Source: a virus. Taken from it: a DNA stretch of 41,286 bases. A program made the translations under genes and the position numbers. Below are positions 14,301 to 23,205 of the stretch, one piece after another. Each line of letters begins with the position of its first letter. Position 1 is the stretch's first letter. Under the pieces are notes generated by a model, which made no database searches, was not told the origin of the DNA, and saw only the letters and a program-made list of their open reading frames with translations. The stretch is from positions 1 through 41,286 of IMG/VR virus record IMGVR_UViG_3300027969_000183; one strand, 5' to 3'.

Positions 14301-15411
14301 TTTGGGTAAGGCTCTGCTCTTTGGTAAGGAGTTGGTTCATCTCAACTTGCCTAGCATCCGTCCAACGAACCCTTTCGGCTTCCTGGGATGCTTTGGATGC
14401 CACAGCTGCTACGTCTGTTTCCTCTTTGAATGTCTTCACACCAGCGGCCAGTGCTTCCTCCTTTGGTTTGCCTACTGAGAGAGCTGCCTGAGCCGCCTTA
14501 CGGGCTGGAATCAGAGCAGCCAGGGCATTGCCTGCAAAGTTCAGAGGACCGCCTTCCAGGGCACTCAGGAGTATGTTCAGGGCGGCTGGGTTTCCTTCCT
14601 TGGTTGCCAGAGCCAACAGCATGTTCTGTTGATACTGGACAGGAACCATACTTTTGATGGCGGCACTCAGGTTACCATCACGAGCATCCGTAAGGAGGAT
14701 GTCTGCAATGGCACCAGGAACCAACCCATCCAAAGCAAGGCGCTTGGTCTGGGCACCAACCTTGGCAAGACCCTTCACACCAGCAGAAATAGGACCACCA
14801 CCAAGCTTACCACCAGGCAGATACTTGGCAGCCATACGCATACCAACGGCAAACGTAAGCAGCTTACTTGCCGCCTGACCTATTTCGGTCTTAGGAGCAG
14901 TGGTGAATGAATAGGCAGCATTGATGTACTCGTCTGGTTTGTTAGGATCTTCTCCTTTTGGAATAGGCTTACCAGTAACCGTCAGAGCTTTTGCCTTGAC
15001 GTAATCACCAAGCAAATCAGCCTTATTGGCTATCTGTTCAGGAATAGCAGACAGGCCCTTTCCAACTACTCGGATGGCCTCGGCACCAAACCCAGTATCA
15101 GCATCAACTTGCTTCTGAAGTTTTTTGTTGAACGTATCAGCCTTTTGTTGTTGGAGTTGTGCTGTTCCCTTTCCACCAATCGCATCAATCAGCGGATCCA
15201 ATGGACGGGCCTTGCTGATGGTGTCAAGCGGATTCACAAAACGTGCATCCTTCTTTGCCTTAGCAGCAGTTTCTGTTGCTTGCTGTTTTTGCTTCTGTTG
15301 CGCTGCTGCTTTGGCTTTGGCATCAGCAGCAGCTTTTTCCGCAGCCTGCTTCTGCTTGACGTAAGCTACGTCATCAAGAGGTGTATCTGGACCCAAGATG
15401 TAATCAGACAT
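11392..15411 (-). CDS. Internal virion protein D (T7 gp16-like)
   Basis: 1339 residues; T7 gp16 has 1318. In T7, gp16 forms the inner core with gp14 and gp15, is ejected first and spans the inner membrane. Here the N-terminus is a Lys/Ala/Gln coiled coil (residues about 18-55), and hydrophobic helical stretches lie in the first third and again around residues 960-1000. The transglycosylase domain of T7 gp16 is not evident at the N-terminus; a lysozyme-like domain occurs instead at the end of the gp15-like protein. The start ATG 15411 has a strong Shine-Dalgarno (GAGGGGG, spacing 7), which can be hidden in an RNA hairpin (15418-15455). Confidence 0.88.
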   Translation of the reverse strand: MSDYILGPDTPLDDVAYVKQKQAAEKAAADAKAKAAAQQKQKQQATETAAKAKKDARFVNPLDTISKARPLDPLIDAIGGKGTAQLQQQKADTFNKKLQKQVDADTGFGAEAIRVVGKGLSAIPEQIANKADLLGDYVKAKALTVTGKPIPKGEDPNKPDEYINAAYSFTTAPKTEIGQAASKLLTFAVGMRMAAKYLPGGKLGGGPISAGVKGLAKVGAQTKRLALDGLVPGAIADILLTDARDGNLSAAIKSMVPVQYQQNMLLALATKEGNPAALNILLSALEGGPLNFAGNALAALIPARKAAQAALSVGKPKEEALAAGVKTFKEETDVAAVASKASQEAERVRWTDARQVEMNQLLTKEQSLTQRLQGLDPEDEVAKGLQGELDDVMARQEDLDNIILKSADDTAKYETWETESSNKTSNINDQVVTQGMAEDPRFGHLDDSPFVPGRKVSVNGARGLTDAQHKILATDELGIKKLVQKSERDIDFRSVSKALGMTVDEIARKAAVVFDAITNALKTADDVQITPGDFAERIMKTAGGTLGTDKFARDIPTAEGLVALKAHIVDTAEQIHKLANDFEEQDMKHLIGGNAFERMTDRLVGFLEMHKWGANFYGGSLNAQKINLKTVLEPGTAADVMRKFEEDDELTTRTLRAWAAKVQGLYRKGDPEAIDQMRAMVRAMVLAGGDPTKTASFMGTALRSMGTTQMSIFYNSILSNTKTIIRNLSSVYRVVEAPTSIALKGAFTGDPALFRAGMAGFHAIMGSTHEAWQVAARTWETGIPASWSPHRVVQNAEVLANLELLGKMAKPDSMEELTVGFAKAHYHFAQALDYPSKLMMSMDDGFKTIIARQRIAEQSMYHAMTEAKNPLDVEKLSKEYLAKYSTYIDPQTGKILDKGLQTYAEIGTFQNDPGELINTLNRFLSLTKVGKLAVPFLRTPANILGYQLEHTPILARFLGEYQAVKASGDALRVAEYEGREAIGAMTVAAGFGLALSGNITGNTPIDPKERKRWQDAGIRSRSLKVGDKWISYNTLEPLSNILAFCADMSALANVAPADMVDRLKGQLQLSITGSLTEKSYFQGLAALGGLIDTSNYNEANLTRILGSTANNMLGLAGIRKQFANAFDPYAREFETELDKVWQSALPGIRNTYPEVIDVLTGKPMRNPVGGIWNSSIPFETSPDNKDPVARMLMAARFTWGDTLKKDPNGVEMKAQWKHDIRMEMSKNGLREELDALRKQSWYKEDVKAWGNREIVDGNPKQTPRYYQEIQRIWQSSRDRAYDKLEGNSAAYAEAVFKARKEGQNIDMGAYSAKQQQQSAKKPQTQQPEQDFSEILKYAK

Positions 15412-15417
15412 GATGTT

Positions 15418-15478
15418 TCCCCCTCAAGGGATATTGTGAATAGTTTTGAGGAGGAACCAACCACGCATGATTAGTTCC
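15418..15478 (-). promoter_or_regulatory. Two competing hairpins over the gp16-like gene's ribosome-binding site
   Basis: In minus-strand RNA, TCCTCCTCAA (15446-15455) pairs along 10 bp with TTGAGGGGGA (15418-15427), which contains the Shine-Dalgarno of the gp16-like gene; the loop has 18 bases. An upstream hairpin, GGAACTAATCA / TGGTTGGTTCC with loop TGCG (15453-15478), gives 11 continuous pairs including two G-U. The hairpins share 15453-15455. The G-U pairs would become A-C mismatches on the opposite strand, so the structure favours the transcribed strand. Confidence 0.6.
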
Positions 15479-15490
15479 TGTGATCCTCGG

Positions 15491-18223
15491 TTAAGGTTGT
15501 TGTCCAGCCATGATAGCCTTACGGGCTGCCATGAGGGCTGCACTGATTTGTCGGTGATCAAGGGAAGCCTTATTTTTCCCAGGTCCACCATCATGTGATC
15601 CTATTCCGTTTGGACCTTTCACAGCCGCCCATTCATTAGCAAGTGCTTGATGTGCTGACCTGAGATCGTTACTCTTACCACTAAGGTAATTCCTGAGAGC
15701 TGGTTGTTTGTTGGTGTTCAGGACATAAGCCCAGAACATTTTTTGTTGATTCTCAGGACTGAAGATGTCATTAGGACCAAGACCAGCAGCCTTGATGGCC
15801 ATATCAAGTTGACCATCAGGCATCCACTGAGCAACACCAACAGCACTCACAGTGCCGTTGCGTTGGAGCTTTTGAACATCTCCAAGGCGCATTTTGCTTA
15901 GGGGACGGGGACCAGTGTTTTGTCCTACAACTCCAGTATTGTAGGAATCGTATCCACCTTCTCCAGATGAGATCAGTTTCAACAGACCACCATAATCATT
16001 GGCACCAGAGATTGAGGATTGGGATGGTTGCTGTTGTTCCCTCCGTCTCCTAGCAGCAATCAGATCCATGTTGGCCTGAATGCGTTGCTCAGGTGTTGAT
16101 CGGGGGTTGACCAACAGACCAGCAGCACGGGCATCTAAGGTTCGGTTGTCATCATAGATCTGCTTGGCTTTGGTTTGTGGGACATAGGTCAGGCCAAACT
16201 TAGGTGCTTGGCTACTGAGGAACGCATCAACCGAAACACCAGAGGTACGGACACGAGCCAGGATGTCATCAGGAAGCTTGCCGCCAGCACTAGCAATCTC
16301 CAACACACTAGCAAATCGGTCTTCGGTGATGTTGAACTTATCGGCGTTGGCAGAGGCAATGACAGGAAGACGGTTGAGAAGGCTGGAAGACATGTCAATG
16401 CCGGATTGACCTTTTCCTCGGGAAAAAGGACGAACTGTATTTGATCCTAGTTGTGGATAAATCAATTCACCCTTTTTTCCAACAGCAACGTGAAAACGAC
16501 CACCAGGACCAAGCATGGCACTTAGTTGTTTTTTCATAAAACCAAGCATGTCTTCGCCTGAGATTTGTTTATTATCTCTTAATGCGTTTCTTGACATTTG
16601 TTCTGCTTCTGCCATCACTTCTAAAACGGCAGGACCGGTAACAATATCAAGTTTCTTTGTCATCAAATTGGTATCTGCACCCTTACCCATGAGGCCACTG
16701 GAAGCAACAGTAAATGCCCACCCTTTTAAGGTATTAGTGTGTTGTGTGATTTCCTTTTTACTATTATCCGACAACAACCTTGACTCATAGGTTTTGTAGG
16801 TCTCAGCGGTAATCAGACCTGCACTTAGATATGCCTGCCCTTCTGCCTGGGTGCGAATGATACCACTTTCAACAGCCTTACCAAAGCGTTCATTGGTGAT
16901 AGCATTGTAGTTGCGACCACGTTCACGCAAACGCACAAGAGCATCTCTGGCACCAGAAACACCTTGATTGGACAAGTCTGTTAGTGCTTTCACACCAGCA
17001 TCAAAGGCAGGTTGACTCTTCTTGATGTCCCCAGTTTCCTGAGCAGTAGCAACTGTTTCAAAAATATCATCCACTTGTTGCTTGTCAGCATCAGCCTTGG
17101 CCTGGGCTGCTTCGCGTTTGGTTCCCTTGATCGTGCCGATAAGGTCACTGAGTTCACCAGGAAAGCGATCAGCAATCGTCCCTAACTTTGGGTTGTCTGG
17201 ATTGATCAGTGTGGCTCCAAGGTTGGTGACCATGGTTGTAGCCAACGTTGGATCTGTCTGACTGACAAACTTGATGGACTTTGAAAGATTGCCAAACACA
17301 AAATCATTGGCTTCTTTGTTATTACCACCATTGCGCTCTTTGGCTTTCTTTTGGTGATAGTTCCAAAGTGCTTGTGTTTGGTTCTGATACGACAAACCTT
17401 TGGCAGCAACACCAATCTCTTGGGAATGCTCTTCGTTGTCATTGTCAAGGCGAACCCTACGAATCTCATCCATCCGATCTGCCAACACCGCCCCCTTGAT
17501 CCTGAGGAGTTGTGGTGTGAGGTGCTCGGCAAGGATGGTGGGGTTGATGTTTCGGATGTTGGATTGTTGGATGAATTGTTGCATCCCCACACTCCAGGCA
17601 GCATTCAGTTCAGGCCCTGAGCGTACCTGACTGGGGGCGCGGAGGGTCGTACCGCCTTTCCCATCAGGAACAGGGATGCTAGGGACGTCTGACTTCAACC
17701 AGTCCTTGAAAAAGCTCATGGCGTTGCCAGCAGCTGCCTGGGCACGGCCTATGGTTCTTCCCTTCTCTCGCCATTGGTTCACAGCAGAACTGCTAACAAC
17801 AATGGTCTCAGCAAGAGGAACGTCTGTCTTGGCAATCTCGTTGGATATCTGGATCTGAGCTGCGGCAGTCCCATCCAGAATCGCTTCCTTTTGCTTGAAT
17901 GTGGCCTTGGCTTCTGGTGTTGGTGTTAGTTCACCATTCAATACATCAGCAATGCCAAGGTTGATCTGGTTCTCCATCCGAACCTTACCCTCATCTACCA
18001 CCATCTTGTTGAGGGTGTCAGAGAACTGGGTAAGTGCCTTCAGGTCACCAGAGTAGGCTTCCAGGTTTGCCTTGCCTATGTTCTCATACTGGGCCAGCTG
18101 ACGGTTCTGTGCAGCTGCAAGTTGATTTGTTGGATCAATGGCCTGAACAGGACGGAACCCACCATCAGTACTGGGACCACCAAGGCTAACTTGTTGTCCC
18201 TGAGGTTGATAAATTTGTGCCAT
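15491..18223 (-). CDS. Internal virion protein C (T7 gp15-like) with C-terminal lysozyme-like domain
   Basis: 910 residues; T7 gp15 has 747. The bulk (1 to about 730) is helical, as expected for a gp15-like core and channel protein. From about residue 736 comes an extra domain: GLLKLISSGEGGYDSYN with candidate catalytic Glu755, then VGVAQWMPDGQLDMA and a helical end. This reads like a lysozyme/transglycosylase-type peptidoglycan enzyme that could open the wall during genome ejection. In T7 that activity is at the start of gp16, so it appears to have moved to the neighbouring core protein. The gene lies between gp14- and gp16-like genes in T7 order. Confidence 0.85.
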   Translation of the reverse strand: MAQIYQPQGQQVSLGGPSTDGGFRPVQAIDPTNQLAAAQNRQLAQYENIGKANLEAYSGDLKALTQFSDTLNKMVVDEGKVRMENQINLGIADVLNGELTPTPEAKATFKQKEAILDGTAAAQIQISNEIAKTDVPLAETIVVSSSAVNQWREKGRTIGRAQAAAGNAMSFFKDWLKSDVPSIPVPDGKGGTTLRAPSQVRSGPELNAAWSVGMQQFIQQSNIRNINPTILAEHLTPQLLRIKGAVLADRMDEIRRVRLDNDNEEHSQEIGVAAKGLSYQNQTQALWNYHQKKAKERNGGNNKEANDFVFGNLSKSIKFVSQTDPTLATTMVTNLGATLINPDNPKLGTIADRFPGELSDLIGTIKGTKREAAQAKADADKQQVDDIFETVATAQETGDIKKSQPAFDAGVKALTDLSNQGVSGARDALVRLRERGRNYNAITNERFGKAVESGIIRTQAEGQAYLSAGLITAETYKTYESRLLSDNSKKEITQHTNTLKGWAFTVASSGLMGKGADTNLMTKKLDIVTGPAVLEVMAEAEQMSRNALRDNKQISGEDMLGFMKKQLSAMLGPGGRFHVAVGKKGELIYPQLGSNTVRPFSRGKGQSGIDMSSSLLNRLPVIASANADKFNITEDRFASVLEIASAGGKLPDDILARVRTSGVSVDAFLSSQAPKFGLTYVPQTKAKQIYDDNRTLDARAAGLLVNPRSTPEQRIQANMDLIAARRRREQQQPSQSSISGANDYGGLLKLISSGEGGYDSYNTGVVGQNTGPRPLSKMRLGDVQKLQRNGTVSAVGVAQWMPDGQLDMAIKAAGLGPNDIFSPENQQKMFWAYVLNTNKQPALRNYLSGKSNDLRSAHQALANEWAAVKGPNGIGSHDGGPGKNKASLDHRQISAALMAARKAIMAGQQP

Positions 18224-18229
18224 AGTTGG

Positions 18230-18853
18230 TTATTCCTTTCCTATTTTTCCACCAAATTGTTTGAAGGTAGTCAGGCCAGACATAGCAGCATTGCCAAAGC
18301 CAGTAACCAAACCAAGGGCACTAGGACCTGGAGCAGCCATGGGGGCTGTTGGTTCAATCATACGGTTGGAGGCTGCGAGGTTGTTGGCACTCATCCAACT
18401 GTTTCTGGCATTGTCCACCGAGTTACCATAGTCCATGTTTGCATAGCCTAGGTTCAAACCAAGGTTAGCAAGGTCACGACCATACTCTCGTTGGGTGTCA
18501 GACACAAGAAGCCCTATGCTCTGTCCAGAACGCCCTGAGGCGAGGATACTGCCTTGGGATTGGAATTGCTTCACGAGGAGCTGCTGGGCATCGTCAGCGG
18601 CCTTCTGGTTGGCTGCTGAAAGCTTCTGCTGCTCTTGGGTGTAAGCCCTGCTGGCAGCCTCAGCATTGAGTGATAGTTGTTGTTGGTAGGCGTTTTGACT
18701 TTGTTGGAATAGTGATTGTTGTTGTTTGAATTGGGCCTGGGCAACAGAGTTGGCATAGGATGCCTGAGCCTGTTGTTCAGAGTAGTTAGCAACGGTGCCG
18801 AGAACAGAAGACGCAATGCTTACTGCGGCAATAATACCAGGACCTATGCACAT
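18230..18853 (-). CDS. Internal virion protein B (T7 gp14-like)
   Basis: 207 residues; T7 gp14 has 196. In T7, gp14 goes into the outer membrane during ejection and forms the outer end of the channel. Here a hydrophobic N-terminus (IIAAVSIASSVLGTVANY, about 7-24) precedes a long Gln/Ala-rich helical region (QAQFKQQQSLFQQ...), then a GRSGQSIGLLVSDTQREYGR stretch like that of gp14 proteins. Position between the gp13-like and gp15-like genes fits exactly. ATG 18853 overlaps the gp13-like stop by 10 bases. Confidence 0.88.
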   Translation of the reverse strand: MCIGPGIIAAVSIASSVLGTVANYSEQQAQASYANSVAQAQFKQQQSLFQQSQNAYQQQLSLNAEAASRAYTQEQQKLSAANQKAADDAQQLLVKQFQSQGSILASGRSGQSIGLLVSDTQREYGRDLANLGLNLGYANMDYGNSVDNARNSWMSANNLAASNRMIEPTAPMAAPGPSALGLVTGFGNAAMSGLTTFKQFGGKIGKE

Positions 18854-19290
18854 AGCTTAGCAAACTCCACATAAGTAAGAGATTTTGGACCAACTACCCG
18901 ATAGCCAAGGCGTTTGAAGCCGAGACGATGAAGTAGTTTCATATGTAAGTGATTTCGTGGATCAGCAATGTTAAATAGGCAGTCATACCCACTCACCTGA
19001 CTGAGCCATTGTTTTGATTGTTTGAAGAAAAGGATAGGATGTTTGGTAACGGCTGTTGTAGTTTGCATCCAAATGGCCCCTGATGTGTCGTGTCTGGACA
19101 CGCCAGCTAGGCCAGCAGGTATCCCATCAGGAGTCATGAAGAGAATTGGATCATCAGCTGTACTGATGGACATAAGAAGGGCTGATACTGGATCAGCACC
19201 AAGCCCCTCAATCTCCATCCGATCAGCATCCTGAAGGTTTGCTGCAATGATAAGAGCATCCTCAATAGTTGCTCTTCGGATCAAACTCAT
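18844..19290 (-). CDS. GNAT-fold protein in the position of T7 gp13
   Basis: 148 residues from ATG 19290, which overlaps the preceding stop as ATGA. The pattern MSLIRRATIEDALIIAANLQ, then GLAGVSRHDTSGAIWMQTTT, and finally NHLHMKLLHRLGFKRLGYRV follows the N-acetyltransferase fold. The A-motif glycines of an active acetyl-CoA site are not obvious. T7 gp13 has the same size and layout (an H-x-x-x-L/F-K-x-G-F block near the end) and is needed for virion morphogenesis. Structural/assembly role by position; enzymatic activity is doubtful. Confidence 0.8.
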   Translation of the reverse strand: MSLIRRATIEDALIIAANLQDADRMEIEGLGADPVSALLMSISTADDPILFMTPDGIPAGLAGVSRHDTSGAIWMQTTTAVTKHPILFFKQSKQWLSQVSGYDCLFNIADPRNHLHMKLLHRLGFKRLGYRVVGPKSLTYVEFAKLCA

Positions 19291-22200
19291 TGACGGGTGA
19301 CTCCTTTGGTTGTGTAACTGCCTTGCCATGTGATGCTTGTGAGATACACAGGAAGTGGGTAGTCAGCCCTGAGGGTGACATCCACCTGAGTACCTTTTGC
19401 CAATACGGGCACAGCATCCTCAGCACTACGGATCATTGGTAGGGTGTTGAAGAAGTAGTCATTGGAACGCATGTGTGAGATTTGTTGAACAAACTCATCA
19501 CGTCCTTCAGACTTCACACTGACTGAGAATGGTCCCGAATCCTTGGACTCCACAAAGAGTCGTTGGATTGTGGGGATGTTTCTGGTGTCAGCCCTGTTCT
19601 CAGACTTGTAGTAGAACTTAGGCATGATGGCCTCAGCCTTCATCCTAACACCCAAGCACCAGCCCTCAGCCGCACGATTGCCACTCAGTACCACGAAGTA
19701 TTTCTGCCCAGCAGGAGCTGCTAGGTTGACCTGCAATGGCAGCTCATAGGACAAACCAGGACTCAGTGGATTGGTACTCACCAACACCGGAGTGTCTGAG
19801 ATGGTTGCAATGCCTGCCTTGAAACAAATCCTTGTTTGATCAGGACCAGAATCATAGTAGGTTGCTGGACTGTAATCATAGAGATCCATCCTCAGATCAA
19901 TGTAGGTATCATCAAACGTCATGGCCCCATTGGAGGAGTCTGACAACGATACTAGCTTGCTGAGAAAGGGGTTTGGTTGTTTGGTCACAAAGAACATCGA
20001 CTCATTGTCATGCTCATGCAACAGCAAATTACCAGGCAGTGTCCACTTGAACCAGCTGGCCATGGTACGTTCATTGCCAGTAGCATTGAACCACCTGAAG
20101 AAATACAACTCATTCAGTTTCTGACTGCTAAGCATACTGAGCATACTTGAAGCAGTGCTACCTTTCATTGAGATGATGTTGCCAGGAATGTAGGAGGGGA
20201 CAATGGTTGTGATGTTAGCAACCAAAGGCCTGGAACCTGCGTCTTGGATGAGCATCTCATAAATACTGGTGTATCGTGTGTTTTGATCCAACACCATTAT
20301 TGTTGTCCCAGCATCCACAGGAGGCACAAAGACATCCTGGCTGTAGTTGGAGATCAAGCTGATCTCAGCAGTGCTGGCACTGAAGGCTTCGGTGGATGTT
20401 TCCAACACATACTGAGCATTGTCTGCACATATGAGCAGACCGCGTGGTTGCTGGATGGCATGACGCAACTCAATGGGTTTGGTTGATCCGCATGAAATAT
20501 CAATTGGATCGCTGTTCACAATGGTGATTACTGTGGTAGCAAAGAAGTCAAAGTAACTTCCAGCCTGACTGCAAATCACATTATCATCACTAAGGAAAAC
20601 CAACCGATTTTTGAAGAAGCTGATACCGGTAACTCTCTTTCCAACAAAGCTTGGATTTGGATTGGTTGTTAGGTCTCCAACCTGTCTCTCTTGCCAGAAG
20701 TTTTTACCAATATCATCAACATAAGTGGTCTTAGATACCACACTGCTGATGGTGAACGTAGCGCCCTTAGGATTGGTAACGATGTTACCGGCTGCATACC
20801 CTTGTCCTGCCCGGATGATATCAACAGCTTGGATTGTGTTGACAAGGTGGGTAACGATACGCATACCAGCAGCAAAAGTGCTTAGGGTGCCTTCTGGAAC
20901 ACCACTAACAACACTGAGCACCCATTCATAAGGATGAACGCTGTAGGTTTTGTTTCCTAAGGAAAAACTATCATCAGTGCTTGTTTCATTAATTTGAACA
21001 CCGTCAACAACCCAACGATAGGTAATTGTCCCAGAAGGACTAACAAACTTGTAAACAAATGTGTAGGTCGGTAGTACTGGATCAAGAGGGTTATCATCAA
21101 TACTGTCAGAGTCTCCAACAGCAGTGACTCGTAGTCTGAGGTTACGACCGGCACCACCTATGACTGAAAAGGTTTCTCCAACCACATAAGTGCCAGAACC
21201 AGTGGTTGTAATCCCAACAACAGAAGGGATGCCCGTTGTGGTTGTGCTGGTAACCGTAGCAGCAGCACTTGCTTCATTCAAGCTGCGATAAGAGAATGTT
21301 CCGTTGGCCTCACGAATGATGGCATGGGGCATGAAATCTGGATCAAGCCCAAGAAGGACATTGGAACCTATTGTTTCTTCCCAGATACCAGCGCCAAAGG
21401 AACCACCATTTGAAGTAACGAACTTCAAGTAGTAGTCGTCCCCTTCGCTCTCATCAGAAGCATTGACGCGAATAACTGCGTTGTGTTTGAATTGCTTAGG
21501 CAATACGGAAGACGATGGCACAGTACCTTTGTATGCCTCCAAGGAGTTGTTGGTGGTGCCACCCTTTGCACTGATATTAAAGTCTGTTGCATCATTCTTA
21601 ACAATGTACAAGACATTGCTAACAGTGGTAACTGTCCAAACTCCACCAGCATTAATAGCTGTCTTAAGGCCTTCGGTAACATCACCTAGGTTAATAGGTG
21701 CGTTGGCAATACCAATGTCAGATACGGTGGTGCTTGCACCAGACCCTGCCCCTCCAACCTCAGCAGTAAGTGGCACGAGTACGTCAGTAGCTAGGTATCC
21801 TTGTCCAGGAGAGGTGATGCTGATGGAGGTTACCACATTGCCCGCAATTACCACAGTGCCCTTGGCGCCTGTCCCTGAGCCACCTGTGAGGGTAACACCA
21901 GTGTAAACCCCATTGGTGTAGGAACTACCACCTGTTACGGCACCAACCTTCAGGATGGCTCCTGTGACTGTTCCAGGACTGGTGAAAGCATACTCTGTGG
22001 AATTAAGAATGATGGCATACCTTGTGCTACTTGCCAAGGTGTTAATCAATACAAATGCGTAGTAAGGTGTGGTTGGACTGGAACTACCACTGGCAGCAAC
22101 AATGGTCTTGCGATTCAATACAAAGTAATAATCATTGACCTGAAGGATCCCAAGATCACTACTATTAATATGGGTTGCATAAGTAATAGATCCAGCACTT

Positions 22201-22499
22201 TGAGTGTTCACTATCTGTGCTTGTCCACTCTCAGCATCCCACATCTTCAATACGCCAGCCTTGCTAAACTGAATGATGTAGCGTTCTTGGTCATCACGGA
22301 TTGCCATGAACCATGTGCCATCAGCAGCTGCTCCAGTCAGTTCACCAATGGCCCTCATGCCAGGCCTCTTAGCAAGACCAAGGGTAGGGTCTGGCAGGAA
22401 GTTGGTACAAGACCTGAACTGTCCTACTTTCTTTGAGGAATCAGCTTCCTGAGAAACACCATTTGTCAGTGGTGTGATCTTCTGAGATATGATAGTCAT
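19287..22499 (-). CDS. Tail tubular protein B (T7 gp12-like), enlarged
   Basis: 1070 residues; T7 gp12 has 794. It forms the tail nozzle below gp11. The N-terminus (LTNGVSQEADSSKKVGQFRS, then FLPDPTLGLAKRPG) is the standard gp12 start, and later blocks such as LVFLSDDNVICSQAGSYFDF and the beta-rich C-terminal half also fit. The extra length includes Gly-rich modules: one at about 185-265 (TGGSSYTNGVYTGVTLTGGSG, then PGQGYLATDVLVPL), and shorter copies at about 425-455 (GSGTYVVGETFSVIGGAG) and 560-590 (RAGQGYAAGN). The same module is found in the protein at 5451-5990. ATG 22499 overlaps the gp11-like stop by one base. Confidence 0.93.
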   Translation of the reverse strand: MTIISQKITPLTNGVSQEADSSKKVGQFRSCTNFLPDPTLGLAKRPGMRAIGELTGAAADGTWFMAIRDDQERYIIQFSKAGVLKMWDAESGQAQIVNTQSAGSITYATHINSSDLGILQVNDYYFVLNRKTIVAASGSSSPTTPYYAFVLINTLASSTRYAIILNSTEYAFTSPGTVTGAILKVGAVTGGSSYTNGVYTGVTLTGGSGTGAKGTVVIAGNVVTSISITSPGQGYLATDVLVPLTAEVGGAGSGASTTVSDIGIANAPINLGDVTEGLKTAINAGGVWTVTTVSNVLYIVKNDATDFNISAKGGTTNNSLEAYKGTVPSSSVLPKQFKHNAVIRVNASDESEGDDYYLKFVTSNGGSFGAGIWEETIGSNVLLGLDPDFMPHAIIREANGTFSYRSLNEASAAATVTSTTTTGIPSVVGITTTGSGTYVVGETFSVIGGAGRNLRLRVTAVGDSDSIDDNPLDPVLPTYTFVYKFVSPSGTITYRWVVDGVQINETSTDDSFSLGNKTYSVHPYEWVLSVVSGVPEGTLSTFAAGMRIVTHLVNTIQAVDIIRAGQGYAAGNIVTNPKGATFTISSVVSKTTYVDDIGKNFWQERQVGDLTTNPNPSFVGKRVTGISFFKNRLVFLSDDNVICSQAGSYFDFFATTVITIVNSDPIDISCGSTKPIELRHAIQQPRGLLICADNAQYVLETSTEAFSASTAEISLISNYSQDVFVPPVDAGTTIMVLDQNTRYTSIYEMLIQDAGSRPLVANITTIVPSYIPGNIISMKGSTASSMLSMLSSQKLNELYFFRWFNATGNERTMASWFKWTLPGNLLLHEHDNESMFFVTKQPNPFLSKLVSLSDSSNGAMTFDDTYIDLRMDLYDYSPATYYDSGPDQTRICFKAGIATISDTPVLVSTNPLSPGLSYELPLQVNLAAPAGQKYFVVLSGNRAAEGWCLGVRMKAEAIMPKFYYKSENRADTRNIPTIQRLFVESKDSGPFSVSVKSEGRDEFVQQISHMRSNDYFFNTLPMIRSAEDAVPVLAKGTQVDVTLRADYPLPVYLTSITWQGSYTTKGVTRQ

Positions 22500-23113
22500 T
22501 ATCGTGCAATCGCTCGGAATGGGGTGTAGGAGATGTAGAAGTTCTGACCAGACTCAACACCAAAGATGTTGGGTTCTGCGGTCTGGGTATCATACGCAAG
22601 ACAGTTGGCCCTTAGGTAGGCTTCGTCTTGGGTGAGGACCTTGAACTTCACAGCATCAATACTGCCAGCAGTCCGATCATACATCACTCTGGTAGCACGG
22701 ATGGTGACGTAATCCTTGAACACTTGGGGAAGATCATTGAAGTCTTCCATCCAGATCACATCACAGGAGATTGCTGTGCCAATCGGAAAGGTGAAGCTGT
22801 GTGAAATCTTATCATAAAGCTTGCCGCCACGCAATACGGTCTGGTATTTTTGCACATTGGAAATCTTATTGTCAGACAATTGAAGAACATTGTCGGGAAC
22901 AATAATGTTTCCAGAAGCATCAGGCATGAATGGGTAATTAATTTCAGTATTGAAGGACCAGCCTTCTCCTTGAACTTCCCGATTCACAGCATTCAAGATG
23001 CTAAGTGCGGTGGCAATTTCTGGATTGGATTCATCAAGAGACGACACCGGAGCCTGTCCGATGCCTGTCATCATTTGGTTGACAGCATCAAGCTGCGTAG
23101 TGGAGAAAGACAT
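22499..23113 (-). CDS. Tail tubular protein A (T7 gp11-like)
   Basis: 204 residues; T7 gp11 has 196. It forms the gatekeeper ring between portal and nozzle. The family pattern is clear: LDAVNQMMTGIGQAPVSSLD, then ALSILNAVNREVQGEGWSFN, then IIVPDNVLQL and a C-terminal half with YVTIRATRVMYDRTAGS. It is the first gene behind the capsid terminator; no Shine-Dalgarno is obvious before ATG 23113. The next gene (gp12-like) starts on its stop codon. Confidence 0.95.
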   Translation of the reverse strand: MSFSTTQLDAVNQMMTGIGQAPVSSLDESNPEIATALSILNAVNREVQGEGWSFNTEINYPFMPDASGNIIVPDNVLQLSDNKISNVQKYQTVLRGGKLYDKISHSFTFPIGTAISCDVIWMEDFNDLPQVFKDYVTIRATRVMYDRTAGSIDAVKFKVLTQDEAYLRANCLAYDTQTAEPNIFGVESGQNFYISYTPFRAIAR

Positions 23114-23130
23114 GGGACAAACACGGTATT

Positions 23131-23166
23131 GAAAGAAAAGGACCCAACCCTTAATAGGCTGAGTCC
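23131..23166 (-). terminator. Intrinsic terminator behind the capsid gene
   Basis: In minus-strand RNA, GGACTCAGCC pairs with GGTTGGGTCC along 10 bp (two G-U pairs) around a 7-base loop and is followed by TTTTCTTTC. It lies 40 bases behind the capsid stop, the place of T7's T-phi, which lowers transcription of tail genes relative to capsid. Confidence 0.8.
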
Positions 23167-23184
23167 TAATGAAAGCCTAATTTG

Positions 23185-23198
23185 CTCCTAATTAGGAG
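23185..23198. repeat. 14-bp perfect palindrome behind capsid stop
   Basis: CTCCTAATTAGGAG, fully self-complementary, between the capsid stop codon and the terminator. Without a loop it is more likely a dimer-binding site or chance than an RNA hairpin. Confidence 0.5.
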
Positions 23199-23205
23199 TT
23201 GGTTA

